Assembly: GCF_002217205.1 (NCBI RefSeq)
Contig: NZ_MUGT01000015.1
Coordinates: 1 to 43,091, forward strand
Origin: Flavobacterium branchiophilum NBRC 15030 = ATCC 35035
GTDB lineage: Bacteria > Bacteroidota > Bacteroidia > Flavobacteriales > Flavobacteriaceae
Length of the DNA: 43,091 nucleotides
Direction of reading: 5' to 3'
The notes under the pieces: model-generated
What the model was told of the DNA's origin: nothing
Seen by the model: the letters and a program-made list of their open reading frames with translations, nothing else
Databases searched by the model: none
In this document: positions 1-8,105 of the stretch, piece after piece
Layout: every line of letters starts with the position of its first letter
Position numbering within the stretch: the stretch's first letter is position 1
Program-made: the position numbers and the translations under genes

Positions 1-337
1 AAGAACCAATAGATTGGGCTATTTTATACCAAACACTTCTATAAAATAGTCTAAAAATGTAAGGCTATTTTTTTTCAAGATTTTATAAAAAAATCATTTC
101 ATAGCTGGGCTACGTAATTATTTTTTTGTGAAATATTTGGAGAAAAAGAGCTAGCAGATTGGGCAATTTTATATGAGTGTTTGGTATTATATGTATATTT
201 GGTATAAATCTTACACTCCAAAAAAACCATTTACAATACCAACTTGATTAAATCCTCAAAAAAAACAAACTTTGATTGCTTGCTATTTTGTAGCTATGGC
301 TGTTTATATTATATTTGCAAATCAAAATTAAAAAATC
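1..337. repeat. Gene-free left end with short direct and inverted repeats
   Basis: No coding region is seen here. A perfect 10-bp hairpin lies at 19-28/40-49 (CTATTTTATA with TATAAAATAG, 11-nt loop). An 18-bp direct repeat with one mismatch lies at 11-28 and 156-173 (AGATTGGGCtATTTTATA and AGATTGGGCaATTTTATA). A perfect 12-bp inverted repeat lies at 26-37 and 176-187 (ATACCAAACACT and AGTGTTTGGTAT). The segment could hold the 3' end or terminator of an upstream transcript, or a small decayed mobile element. The ffh promoter sits at its right end. Confidence 0.6.
287..317 (+). promoter_or_regulatory. ffh promoter (Bacteroidota consensus)
   Basis: TTTG at 287-290, a 19-nt spacer, and TATATTTG at 310-317 fit the Bacteroidota housekeeping consensus TTTG-N19-TAnnTTTG. 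The ffh start codon follows 20 nt later, so the leader is very short. Confidence 0.65.
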
Positions 338-1687
338 ATGTTTAGTAATTTAAGCGAAAAATTAGATAAAGCCTTTCACGTATTGAAAGGACACGGAAAA
401 ATAACCGAAATCAACGTAGCCGAAACCCTCAAAGAAGTAAGAAGAGCCCTGCTGGATGCGGATGTTAATTTTAAAATAGCCAAAGATTTTACTACAAAAG
501 TAAAAGACAAAGCCATTGGTCAAAACGTATTAACAACCCTACAACCAGGACAATTATTAGTCAAATTAGTCAAAGACGAATTGACAGAATTAATGGGTGG
601 CGATGTAGCTGGTATCAACCTTTCGGGCAATCCTAGCATTATTTTGATGTCTGGATTACAAGGATCTGGTAAAACAACTTTTTCAGGAAAATTAGCCCAT
701 TACCTCAAAACCAAAAAACACAAAAAACCACTTTTAGTAGCTTGCGATATTTACAGACCCGCAGCTATCAACCAACTACACGTAGTGGGAAAACAAATAG
801 ATGTTGAAGTATATTCTGAAATTGGAAACCAAAACCCTGTAGAAATTTCGCAAAATGCTATTAAATATGCAAAAGAAAAAGGGTTCAACGTAGTCATTAT
901 AGATACCGCAGGCCGTTTAGCAGTTGATGAGGAAATGATGACCGAAATAGCCAATGTTCATCAAGCCATCAAACCAAATGAAACCTTGTTTGTGGTAGAT
1001 TCCATGACGGGTCAAGATGCCGTAAACACCGCAAAAGCCTTTAACGACAGATTGAATTTTGACGGAGTTATTCTTACAAAATTAGATGGAGATACCCGTG
1101 GTGGTGCGGCTTTGTCTATCAAAACTGTTGTCAATAAACCCATCAAATTTATAGGAACAGGCGAAAAAATGGATGCCTTGGATGTATTTTATCCAGAACG
1201 TATGGCCGAACGTATCCTTGGAATGGGCGACGTGGTATCGTTAGTAGAAAGAGCACAAGAACAATTTAACGAAGAAGAAGCCCGTAAAATTCAGAAAAAA
1301 ATTGCCAAAAACGAATTTGGTTTTGACGATTTTTTAACCCAAATTCAACAAGTGAAAAAAATGGGTAATATGAAAGATTTGATAGGCATGATACCAGGAG
1401 CATCAAAAGCCATGAAAGACATAGAAATTGAAGACGATGCCTTCAAACATATCGAAGCCATTATCCATTCCATGACACCAATCGAACGCAAAAAACCAGC
1501 CATAATTGATGTTAAAAGAAAAACAAGAATAGCAAAAGGATCGGGTCGCAAAATAGAAGAAGTAAATCAATTGATGAAACAATTTGACCAAATGAGCAAA
1601 ATGATGAAAATGATGCAAGGACCAGGAGGCAAAAATTTAATGAAAATGATGGGCAACATGAAAGGCGGAGGAGCCATGCCAAGATAA
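338..1687 (+). CDS. ffh: Signal recognition particle protein Ffh (SRP54)
   Basis: GTPase subunit of the signal recognition particle. It binds 4.5S RNA and signal peptides emerging from the ribosome and delivers them to FtsY at the inner membrane. The 449 residues have the normal order: N-terminal helical bundle, G domain with P-loop GLQGSGKT (about 106-113), DTAGR and TKLDGD motifs, then a methionine-rich M domain. The C-terminal tail holds runs such as MSKMMKMMQ, which form the flexible signal-peptide-binding surface. Length is typical. It is transcribed alone from a consensus promoter and followed by a hairpin terminator. No SRP RNA gene was recognised nearby. Confidence 0.98.
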   Translation: MFSNLSEKLDKAFHVLKGHGKITEINVAETLKEVRRALLDADVNFKIAKDFTTKVKDKAIGQNVLTTLQPGQLLVKLVKDELTELMGGDVAGINLSGNPSIILMSGLQGSGKTTFSGKLAHYLKTKKHKKPLLVACDIYRPAAINQLHVVGKQIDVEVYSEIGNQNPVEISQNAIKYAKEKGFNVVIIDTAGRLAVDEEMMTEIANVHQAIKPNETLFVVDSMTGQDAVNTAKAFNDRLNFDGVILTKLDGDTRGGAALSIKTVVNKPIKFIGTGEKMDALDVFYPERMAERILGMGDVVSLVERAQEQFNEEEARKIQKKIAKNEFGFDDFLTQIQQVKKMGNMKDLIGMIPGASKAMKDIEIEDDAFKHIEAIIHSMTPIERKKPAIIDVKRKTRIAKGSGRKIEEVNQLMKQFDQMSKMMKMMQGPGGKNLMKMMGNMKGGGAMPR

Positions 1688-1703
1688 ATAATATAAACAC
1701 AAT

Positions 1704-1736
1704 GGTTGAAAAAGACTAATTAAATTTTTTTCAACC
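1704..1736 (+). terminator. Hairpin terminator after ffh
   Basis: GGTTGAAAAA at 1704-1713 pairs with TTTTTCAACC at 1727-1736, about 17 nt after the ffh stop codon. The T-rich right arm serves as the U tract. Confidence 0.6.
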
Positions 1737-1778
1737 TTGTTTCATTTTAAACTAATAAAATACATACAAAACACTGAC

Positions 1779-2576
1779 ATGCTGTTTGAAGAGTATCAAT
1801 ATTTAGGCACAAAGCATACTTTATTGTCTTGGATTAATCAGTTTATTACTAAAATTATAAACGCTGCAATTGATGCCTTTGCTGGATCGCAATCTGTTGG
1901 GTATTTATTGAAACAACAAGGATGCAAAGTAATTACTAACGATTTTTTAAATTTTAATAATCAAATTGGTAAAGCTTTAATTGAGAACAAGTCCACCAAA
2001 TTAGACAAAACAGATTTAGATATTCTTTTTCACCCTTCAAAAAACAAAAACGAATTTGAATTATTTGAAAGTACATTTACCAATGTATTTTTTTAAAAAG
2101 AGGAGGCACAATTTTTAGATAATTTCAGAGCAAATATTCCATTATTAGAAAATGAGTTGAAACAAGCGCTTGCTTTTACGGTTATCAATTGAAGCATGAC
2201 CCGAAAAATTATCATGGCATTTTGGTCATACACAAGCTTTGGTTTATGCAAAGGACCCAGAAAGAATCAAACGTAATAGGAGTTTAATTAGACCCGTGAA
2301 AGAAATTTTTGAAAATTTACTTCCAAAATACATCGAAGAATTGGAAAAATTAATTTCAAAGTATAGAAATATAACAATTGAAGCAAAAACATATCAAACG
2401 GTAGAGGTGGAAAAGGAAGCATTTCGTTTCAAGTAATTATAAAGAATTAGTAAATAAAGGCCTTTAATTATTGGAACAAATTACATAAAAATGAAGAACT
2501 CGAAGCGTTTAGTAATGATAGTGTACGGATATTATATTTGTTACAAAATAACAAAATCAACACCAATAACAACAAT
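1779..2576 (+). pseudogene. Decayed D12-class DNA N6-adenine methyltransferase
   Basis: The conceptual protein starts near 1779 with MLFEEYQYLGTKHTLLSWI and continues with DAFAGSQSVGYLL and VITNDF, the SAM-binding start of D12-class adenine methyltransferases. A TAA at 2094 interrupts the frame. The same frame then resumes (KEEAQFLDNFRANI) until a TGA at 2190, at a spot where the family-like text would be RSMTRK, so CGA to TGA is the simplest change. A net 2-nt loss near 2215 shifts into GHTQALVYAKDPERIKRNRS. The catalytic DPPY segment is absent. After about 2436, coding-like pieces occur in two further frames (SNYKELVNK, then AFNYWNKLHKNEELEAF up to a stop near 2580). These may be the deleted gene's tail or a partner restriction gene. 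Function is lost. Confidence 0.75.
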
Positions 2577-2583
2577 TAAATAA

Positions 2584-2591
2584 TAAATTTG
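2584..2591 (+). promoter_or_regulatory. Possible folD -7 element
   Basis: TAAATTTG at 2584-2591 matches TAnnTTTG, 34 nt before the folD start. No good -33 TTTG is seen at the right spacing, so the call is weak. Confidence 0.35.
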
Positions 2592-2625
2592 AATCATTTA
2601 TTTACATACTAAAACCTAAAATAAC

Positions 2626-3513
2626 ATGCAACTATTAGACGGGAAAAAAATATCAAACGACATCAAAAATGAAATCAAAGCCGAGGTTGATTTGATGAAA
2701 AAAAACAACGAAAAAGTGCCACATTTGGCAGCTATAATCGTAGGAAACGACGGAGCAAGTCTAACTTATGTGGGCAGCAAAGTAAAGGCTTGCGAAAAGG
2801 TGGGTTTTGACTCTACTTTGATCAACATGCCCAATACCACATCAGAAATTGAGTTGTTGAAAAAAATTAAGGAACTCAATCAAGACGATCATATTGATGG
2901 ATTTATTGTACAACTGCCTTTGCCAGAACAAATTGACACTCAAAAAGTGCTTATGGCCATAGATCCTAGCAAAGATGTTGATGGTTTTCATCCTGAAAAT
3001 TTCGGAAAAATGGCTTTAGATATGACTACATTTATTCCTGCCACACCATTTGGTATCATGGAATTGCTCGAAAGATATAAAGTAGAAACCAAAGGAAAGC
3101 ACACCGTAGTTATTGGACGAAGCCATATTGTGGGCAGACCCATGAGTATTTTGATGGGACGAAAAGGTTTTCCTGGCAATTCGACTGTAACTTTGACTCA
3201 TAGTTATACCAAAAATATCGAAGAAATTACCATTCAGGCAGACATTATTATTACGGCTTTGGGTGTTCCTAATTATCTGAAAGCCAATATGGTAAAAGAT
3301 GGTGTTGTAGTAATAGACGTTGGCATTACAAGAGTTGAAGACCCCAATTCAGAAAAGGGATATGTTATTACAGGCGATGTAGATTTTGAAGAAGTAAGCA
3401 AAAAAGCTTCGTTTATTACCCCTGTACCAGGCGGTGTAGGCCCTATGACAATAGCCATGCTACTAAAAAACACGCTTTTGGCACGTGATTTAAGAAAGTT
3501 AGCCAAAAATTGA
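2626..3513 (+). CDS. folD: Bifunctional methylene-tetrahydrofolate dehydrogenase / cyclohydrolase FolD
   Basis: Cytosolic enzyme of one-carbon metabolism. It oxidises 5,10-methylene-THF with NAD(P)+ to 5,10-methenyl-THF and hydrolyses that to 10-formyl-THF for purine and fMet-tRNA synthesis. The 295 residues show the family landmarks: YVGSKVKACEKVGF with the catalytic lysine, QLPLPEQ, the DVDGFHPENFGKM segment, the nucleotide-binding GRSHIVGRP, and PVPGGVGPMTIAML near the C terminus. Length is normal. The gene stands alone between a methyltransferase relic and a terminator. Confidence 0.97.
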   Translation: MQLLDGKKISNDIKNEIKAEVDLMKKNNEKVPHLAAIIVGNDGASLTYVGSKVKACEKVGFDSTLINMPNTTSEIELLKKIKELNQDDHIDGFIVQLPLPEQIDTQKVLMAIDPSKDVDGFHPENFGKMALDMTTFIPATPFGIMELLERYKVETKGKHTVVIGRSHIVGRPMSILMGRKGFPGNSTVTLTHSYTKNIEEITIQADIIITALGVPNYLKANMVKDGVVVIDVGITRVEDPNSEKGYVITGDVDFEEVSKKASFITPVPGGVGPMTIAMLLKNTLLARDLRKLAKN

Positions 3514-3540
3514 ACTATATAAACCGCTAGAGTAAATATC

Positions 3541-3582
3541 AAAAAAACAGTTCATTGAAATAATAATGCAACTGTTTTTTTT
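3541..3582 (+). terminator. folD terminator (probably bidirectional)
   Basis: AAAAAAACAGTT (3541-3552) pairs with AACTGTTTTTTTT (3570-3582), with extra CATT/AATG pairing inside the loop. A T-rich tail is present on the plus side and a T-rich arm on the minus side, which would also stop the minus-strand gene at 3643-3866. Confidence 0.7.
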
Positions 3583-3642
3583 ATAGAAAATACATCACTA
3601 TTAATATAAATTTCTTAATTTTACTTCATTTTTATAAGCTTT

Positions 3643-3866
3643 TTACTTTTTAATGATTTTGCTTTTTTTATTCTGATTTAAAAGGATTAAAACAAAGAAT
3701 AAAGGAAAAAAGTAAAAAAACCTATGCCTTTTTTTACGGTACTATACAAACCAACTCCTATCAAGAAGCCAATTAATATAGCATTGGTAATTTGAGTAGA
3801 TTTCATTTTTTTAAAAGCCTTTAGTAATTCAGCGTCATTTAATGCTGATAAATTATCCTCTTGCAT
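3643..3866 (-). pseudogene. Small two-TM membrane protein gene with a homopolymer frameshift
   Basis: An ORF too short for a 60-residue cutoff begins at 3866 (MQEDNLSALNDAELLKAF) with an acidic Asp/Leu-rich N terminus, then a hydrophobic segment (AILIGFLIGVGLY). As written it stops at 3687 after 59 codons. One extra base in either A run on the plus strand (6 A at 3706-3711 or 7 A at 3714-3720) would instead read PLFFVLILLNQNKKSKIIKK, giving a second TM helix and a basic tail ending at 3643. The repaired protein is 74 residues: helix, TM, TM, lysine-rich end. This resembles small flavobacterial inner-membrane proteins of unknown function. The shift may be a real mutation, a sequencing error or slippage. 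Confidence 0.55.
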
Positions 3867-3926
3867 CTGTCTATTTTATAATATTTGTAAATAAAAAAAG
3901 AATATTCGTAATATATATAAATCTAA

Positions 3927-3962
3927 AAAACCAATACTTTGTATAATCAAAGTATTGGTTTT
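3927..3962 (-). terminator. rpsU terminator
   Basis: A perfect 15-bp stem AAAACCAATACTTTG (3927-3941) and CAAAGTATTGGTTTT (3948-3962) encloses a 6-nt loop. On the minus strand it follows the rpsU stop by about 30 nt and ends in a T run. Confidence 0.85.
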
Positions 3963-3994
3963 TAATTTTTAACATGCTATAAAATTCAAAAATA

Positions 3995-4189
3995 TTAACT
4001 TTCTAAACTATCTTTCATGTTTTGTATGTAAGCAGCTTTCTGAATTTTCATTCTATTGGTTACAGATGGTTTAATAAAAGCTTGACGTGCTCTTAATTGA
4101 CGAACAGTTCCTGTTTTATCAAATTTTCTTTTGTAACGTTTCAACGCTCTATCTATATTTTCTCCGTCTTTAATTGGTATAATTAACAT
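3995..4189 (-). CDS. rpsU: 30S ribosomal protein bS21
   Basis: Small-subunit protein that sits next to the 3' end of 16S rRNA. The 64-residue sequence MLIIPIKDGENIDRALKRYKR... is typical bS21: a short N-terminal strand then a long basic helix (ALKRYKRKFDKTG, RQLRARQAFIKPS). In Bacteroidota, bS21 with bS18 and bS6 is known to help occlude the anti-Shine-Dalgarno sequence, which is why most genes here lack a Shine-Dalgarno. The gene itself has an unusually strong one (see the RBS entry), consistent with autoregulation. It is monocistronic with its own terminator. Confidence 0.97.
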   Translation of the reverse strand: MLIIPIKDGENIDRALKRYKRKFDKTGTVRQLRARQAFIKPSVTNRMKIQKAAYIQNMKDSLES

Positions 4190-4199
4190 AATTTTGACA

Positions 4200-4208
4200 C
4201 CTCCTCTC
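4200..4208 (-). promoter_or_regulatory. Strong Shine-Dalgarno of rpsU
   Basis: On the minus strand the leader reads GAGAGGAGGTGTCAAAATT directly before ATG. AGGAGG spans 4205 to 4200 and extends to AGGAGGTG, with 10 nt between AGGAGG and the start codon. No other recognised gene in the window has comparable anti-Shine-Dalgarno complementarity. Confidence 0.85.
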
Positions 4209-4218
4209 GTTAAGGTTG

Positions 4219-4226
4219 CAAAACTA
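4219..4226 (-). promoter_or_regulatory. Possible rpsU -7 element
   Basis: Minus-strand TAGTTTTG (4226 to 4219) fits TAnnTTTG. Transcription would start near 4212, leaving a leader of roughly 20-25 nt that is mostly Shine-Dalgarno. No clear -33 element was found. Confidence 0.4.
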
Positions 4227-4436
4227 CAACTTTATTTCTAATAAAAAAAATAAATCTTTGATTAAGCAATTTAAAATATAATTATCGTATTTAGTAAGTA
4301 AAAAAAAACAATTTATAAATATAAAATGCTTTTTATAATAAAATAATAAAATTAATCTTATTTATTTAACACACTTACAACATAATAATTATTTTTTATT
4401 TTATAGTTGTTAATGTCAAAATACTGGCTTCATTAC

Positions 4437-5579
4437 TTATTGTTTCAATAAATTTTTAGCTATAACCACTTTTTGAATTTCCGTAGTACCTTCGCCAATG
4501 GTACAAAGTTTTGCATCGCGATAAAATTTTTCGACAGGAAAATCTTTTGTATAACCATATCCGCCATGAATTTGAATGGCTTCAGAGGCTACTTTACAAC
4601 AAACTTCGGAAGCATACATTTTGGCCATGGCCCCCATAGTGGTTACAGGTAAATGATTTTCTTTCAAATAAGCAGCCTTGTGTAATAACAATTCCGATGC
4701 TTCAATTTCTGTTGCCATGTCGGCCAATTTAAAAGAAATTCCTTGAAAATCCGAAATTGGTTTTCCAAATTGATGCCGCTCTTTTGAATATTTCAAAGCT
4801 GCTTCATAAGCACCTTTTGCTATTCCAAGTGATAGAGCACCAATAGAAATGCGGCCTCCATCAAGTATTTTCATAGCCTGAATAAACCCCTGCCCTACTT
4901 CGCCTAGCCTATTGGCATCTGGCACTTCACATTGGTCAAAAATCAGCTCGGCTGTTTCCGAGGCACGCATGCCTAGTTTATTTTCTTTTTTACCAGATGT
5001 AAACCCTTTCATGCCTTTTTCTAATACAAAAGCCGTCATTCCTTTGGAGTCGCCTTTCTCGCCCGTTCGGGCAATTACTACTGCAATATCACCAGAAATA
5101 GCATGGGTTATAAAATTTTTGGCTCCATTCAATATCCAATGATCGCCAGATTTGATGGCTGTCGTATTCATCCCTCCTGCATCAGACCCCGTGTTGTGTT
5201 CCGTGAGTCCCCACGCTCCAATACTTGCTCCTGAAGCCAAACTTGGTATCCATTTTTGCTTTTGTTCGTCGCTGCCAAATGTAAGGATATGATTGGTACA
5301 CAACGAATTATGTGCCGCAACAGACAAACCTATTGAAGAATCGACTTTTGAAATTTCCTCAATAATTGTAATATATTCATGATAGCCTAAGCCAGAACCA
5401 CCTAAAGATTCGGGTACCAATACGCCCATAAAACCCATTTCTCCTAATTTTTTAAACAAATCTAAAGGAAAAAACTGCAATTCGTCCCATTCCATCATAA
5501 AAGGACGGATGTTTTTTTCGGCAAAATCTTTAATAGATTGTGCAATCATTTGTTGTGTTTCGTTGTAACTAAAGTCCAT
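4437..5579 (-). CDS. Acyl-CoA dehydrogenase
   Basis: FAD-dependent enzyme that makes the alpha,beta double bond of an acyl-CoA and passes electrons to ETF. The 380 residues follow the family order: N-terminal helices, middle beta domain ([29 protein letters not shown]), then the C-terminal helical bundle with [21 protein letters not shown] and IGEGTTEIQ. The glutamate in GEGTTE lies where the catalytic base of short/branched-chain members is found. Chain-length preference cannot be read from sequence. It is the last gene of a four-gene minus-strand run that begins with DUF2851. Confidence 0.95.
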   Translation of the reverse strand: MDFSYNETQQMIAQSIKDFAEKNIRPFMMEWDELQFFPLDLFKKLGEMGFMGVLVPESLGGSGLGYHEYITIIEEISKVDSSIGLSVAAHNSLCTNHILTFGSDEQKQKWIPSLASGASIGAWGLTEHNTGSDAGGMNTTAIKSGDHWILNGAKNFITHAISGDIAVVIARTGEKGDSKGMTAFVLEKGMKGFTSGKKENKLGMRASETAELIFDQCEVPDANRLGEVGQGFIQAMKILDGGRISIGALSLGIAKGAYEAALKYSKERHQFGKPISDFQGISFKLADMATEIEASELLLHKAAYLKENHLPVTTMGAMAKMYASEVCCKVASEAIQIHGGYGYTKDFPVEKFYRDAKLCTIGEGTTEIQKVVIAKNLLKQ

Positions 5580-5594
5580 ATTGATGATAATTTT

Positions 5595-6494
5595 TTAGAA
5601 TTCCAAATATACAGCAATTATTTTTAATTTATCAACAGAAATTCCATTTATTTTTGACAAATCGTCAATATTTTTAAAATCACCGTTCATGGTTCTATAC
5701 TTCACGATGTCTTTTGATATGGAATAGTTGAAATATGGGAACTGTGATAATTCTTTTACAGATGCCATATTGATATTTATTTTAATGGCACTTGTTGTTG
5801 TAGTTATTTTAAATTGTTGTTTCATTTTTTGAACTACTTCAGGCGATATTCCCCAAATGTATGATAGTTGTTCCATAGATACAAAACAGCCAAATTTGGC
5901 TTTTTCATTCAAAATCCTATCTGAAATGGCATCTCCAATGCCGTAAACTTCCATCAAATCAGCCTTTGTAGCCCCATTCAAATCCTTGATTACAACATTT
6001 ACATCCTTATTTTTGGAATATTTTGTTTGATCAAAGTTTTTTGATGTTGATTGATTTACCCAATCTGGAAATTTAAAATACGGTTTCATTTGGTTCAATA
6101 CAGCATCCGAAACCTTTGTAACTTGCTGAAATTCTGCGGCTGAATTGACAAATTTGTTTTGTTTTCTAAAGGCAAATAGCCGATCTATTTCGGTAGTGGT
6201 CATGCCAAATTTGTATCCTTTATAATCTGTTAAAAAATTAGGATTAAACGGATAAATGATCACTTTGGTTTTAAAATCGGTACCTCCATTGGGTAAAGCT
6301 TCTAACTTGACAGAAAGCCAATGGGCATCTTGTGGTGGAGCGGGTTGAGTCCACCAAAAATGATAAGAAAAATACAATATCTGCAATAAAATAATCAACA
6401 AAAATAAGCCAAATAGCCCTTTTCGTTCACCGTTTGTAAAAACTAATAATTTTTGTACTTCTTGTGTATTCATACCTTTTATCTTACAAATCAA
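5595..6494 (-). CDS. Membrane-anchored helix-hairpin-helix (ComEA-like) protein
   Basis: A 299-residue protein with one N-terminal TM segment (LFGLFLLIILLQILYFSYHFWW) followed by repeated helix-hairpin-helix units: DRLFAFRKQNKF, KADLMEVYGIGDAISDRILNEK, and INMASVKELSQFPYFNYSISKDIVKYR with DDLSKINGIS. HhH repeats of this type bind DNA non-specifically in ComEA, but Bacteroidota paralogues are uncharacterised and DNA binding is inferred. As called, it overlaps the PspC gene by 11 nt. An internal Met at residue 8 (start 6473) is an equally good start and would remove the overlap. It lies 15 nt upstream of the acyl-CoA dehydrogenase gene, probably cotranscribed. Confidence 0.85.
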   Translation of the reverse strand: MICKIKGMNTQEVQKLLVFTNGERKGLFGLFLLIILLQILYFSYHFWWTQPAPPQDAHWLSVKLEALPNGGTDFKTKVIIYPFNPNFLTDYKGYKFGMTTTEIDRLFAFRKQNKFVNSAAEFQQVTKVSDAVLNQMKPYFKFPDWVNQSTSKNFDQTKYSKNKDVNVVIKDLNGATKADLMEVYGIGDAISDRILNEKAKFGCFVSMEQLSYIWGISPEVVQKMKQQFKITTTTSAIKININMASVKELSQFPYFNYSISKDIVKYRTMNGDFKNIDDLSKINGISVDKLKIIAVYLEF

Positions 6495-6705
6495 AAACAG
6501 AAGTTCGTTTGGCTTTTATCATATCTTTCAATTTGATCCAAAAAGCCAATGTCAAATACATTCCAAATCCAAGTCCAATGGTTACAAATGAAATGTAGAT
6601 AAAAAACAACCGAACATTTGAAGCTCGCATACCTAATTTGTCTGCCAATCTGGAAGATACATGAAAACCATATCGTTCCAAGAAATATTTTAATTGATTG
6701 ATCAT
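6484..6705 (-). CDS. PspC-domain small membrane protein
   Basis: A 73-residue protein with the PspC signature: an N-terminal cytoplasmic piece (YGFHVSSRLADKLGMRASNVRL) then a TM helix (LFFIYISFVTIGLGFGMYLTLAFWI) and a basic tail. PspC domains in proteobacteria belong to the phage-shock membrane-stress response. In Flavobacteriia stand-alone copies of this size occur next to DUF2851 and HhH genes, and the role is unknown. It starts 2 nt downstream of the DUF2851 stop, so translation is probably coupled. Confidence 0.85.
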   Translation of the reverse strand: MINQLKYFLERYGFHVSSRLADKLGMRASNVRLFFIYISFVTIGLGFGMYLTLAFWIKLKDMIKAKRTSVFDL

Positions 6706-6707
6706 TT

Positions 6708-7982
6708 TTATTTATTTTTTAATATTGTAGTCCCAATGGCACAATCCAAACATTTTTTTGACTCGCAATAGGCATTCTTCAATTGTAAAAGCGATTGTGA
6801 CTCGAAAGCATTTTGAGCATCGATACCAAAGGATTTGAACTTGGTTATTTTTGCATTTTTTTCGGGTGAAATTTGCATCAATAACCCAATCAATTTTTCA
6901 GAAATTTCTTTGCCAATGCTTTTAAAATAGGCAAACTGAATAGGTACTAAAGTATTGATTATCAACAAATCTATGAATGATTTGGTTAAACTTTTATTTT
7001 TGAAAACACTTGACTTGTCAAATTGATAATGTGTTTTCCAATAGTCAGAAACCGACACTTGAAACAACTCATAAATCGTTTCTAAATCTAAAGTATCAAT
7101 TATTTTTGAAAACAAATTTTGTTGTTTGTGATATACATTTGCCCATTGAGATATTCTAATTGTAGGGAAATTATCTGGTCTGTGTTTAAAAAATTGTAAT
7201 GGAGCCACTATTTGTTGTTCTAATTGGTATTTGTGAAGCAAATAAAAATATCGAAATTTCATATCTTTAAAATATACATCTTCTTTATCAGCATCTAATA
7301 GTCCGGAAGTTCCAAACAACAAAGCCTCAATATTTTCTACTTCAAACGACTCTTTTCTTATAATCTGAAAAGGTATTGCTTGTGCCATCTGTTGAAAAGT
7401 GTCACCGTTTGTATTGAGTCCAAAATTTTTGGCCAACATGTGAAACAAGACCGTCTCCCAGTCGTTATTCCATTTAGTTGCTAGCTCTAAAATGGGTTTT
7501 GATTTGCGTTCCAAGCGTTCATAAAACAAGCGTTCGAGCCAATTTTTAAACATAAATTCATCAATATGTTGCAAATGATTTTCGCAAAAAATCCAAGTTT
7601 TAGGCGAAATCAAAGCCTGGTATTGATGTATTAAATCTGAAGAAACATAATTTTTAAGTTCCAAAACAGGTATTTCTGAGTTGTCTTTACGGTATATTTC
7701 GGTATCGTGTTCCCAAACAACATGTAGGATTATATTTTGATAAACTTCATTATCTTCATGATGATGCACATACCAATCCGATGATTTAAGATGTATTTCA
7801 ATGTTGCCTGCCCATTTTTGCTGCCCTATAATCATTTGGGCATTAAAAAAATCAGGGCCAGCCAATTGCAAATACTGACCAACATTTACAATAACAACCT
7901 CCTCTCCAGTAGTAGTTTGGAGATGGGTAAAATTAAATTTCTTAAACTTCCATATATAATGTAAAAAGTCTTCTTTCATCAA
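6708..7982 (-). CDS. DUF2851 family protein
   Basis: A 424-residue cytosolic protein of a family almost confined to Bacteroidota. Recognised by MKEDFLHYIWKFKKFN, GEEVVIVNVGQYLQLAGPDFFNAQ, and the GNIEIHLKSSDWYVHHHEDNEVYQNIILHVVWEHD block. That conserved Asp/Glu/His core resembles a nuclease-type active site, but this is inference. A C-terminal CESKKCLDCAIG Cys cluster closes the protein. It is the first gene of the DUF2851-PspC-HhH-acyl-CoA dehydrogenase run. An AT-only hairpin sits in its leader. Confidence 0.9.
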   Translation of the reverse strand: MMKEDFLHYIWKFKKFNFTHLQTTTGEEVVIVNVGQYLQLAGPDFFNAQMIIGQQKWAGNIEIHLKSSDWYVHHHEDNEVYQNIILHVVWEHDTEIYRKDNSEIPVLELKNYVSSDLIHQYQALISPKTWIFCENHLQHIDEFMFKNWLERLFYERLERKSKPILELATKWNNDWETVLFHMLAKNFGLNTNGDTFQQMAQAIPFQIIRKESFEVENIEALLFGTSGLLDADKEDVYFKDMKFRYFYLLHKYQLEQQIVAPLQFFKHRPDNFPTIRISQWANVYHKQQNLFSKIIDTLDLETIYELFQVSVSDYWKTHYQFDKSSVFKNKSLTKSFIDLLIINTLVPIQFAYFKSIGKEISEKLIGLLMQISPEKNAKITKFKSFGIDAQNAFESQSLLQLKNAYCESKKCLDCAIGTTILKNK

Positions 7983-8003
7983 AACAATAATAGGAAGTGC
8001 AAT

Positions 8004-8040
8004 TTATAAAATATTTTTTATACAAAAAAATATTTTATAA
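8004..8040. repeat. Perfect 16-bp AT-only hairpin
   Basis: TTATAAAATATTTTTT (8004-8019) and AAAAAATATTTTATAA (8025-8040) pair without mismatch around a 5-nt loop. It lies in the leader of the DUF2851 operon, after the CBS-gene terminator. It may be a second terminator, a leader stem, or only AT-rich palindromic drift. Confidence 0.6.
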
Positions 8041-8047
8041 AATAAAA

Positions 8048-8085
8048 AACAGCTGTTAGTTTTACATAAAAAACACACAGCTGTT
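8048..8085 (-). terminator. Probable terminator after the cystathionine beta-synthase-like gene
   Basis: AACAGCTGT (8048-8056) pairs with ACAGCTGTT (8077-8085). On the minus strand the stem is followed by TTTTATT. The loop is 20 nt, longer than usual. Confidence 0.5.
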
Positions 8086-8105
8086 AATTTTAAATAAATA
8101 AAATA

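Noticed and set aside
2098..2108. AAGAGGAGGCA as a Shine-Dalgarno
   Set aside because: It falls inside the methyltransferase relic and reads in frame as Lys-Glu-Glu-Ala between two conserved pieces. No start codon follows at a suitable distance.
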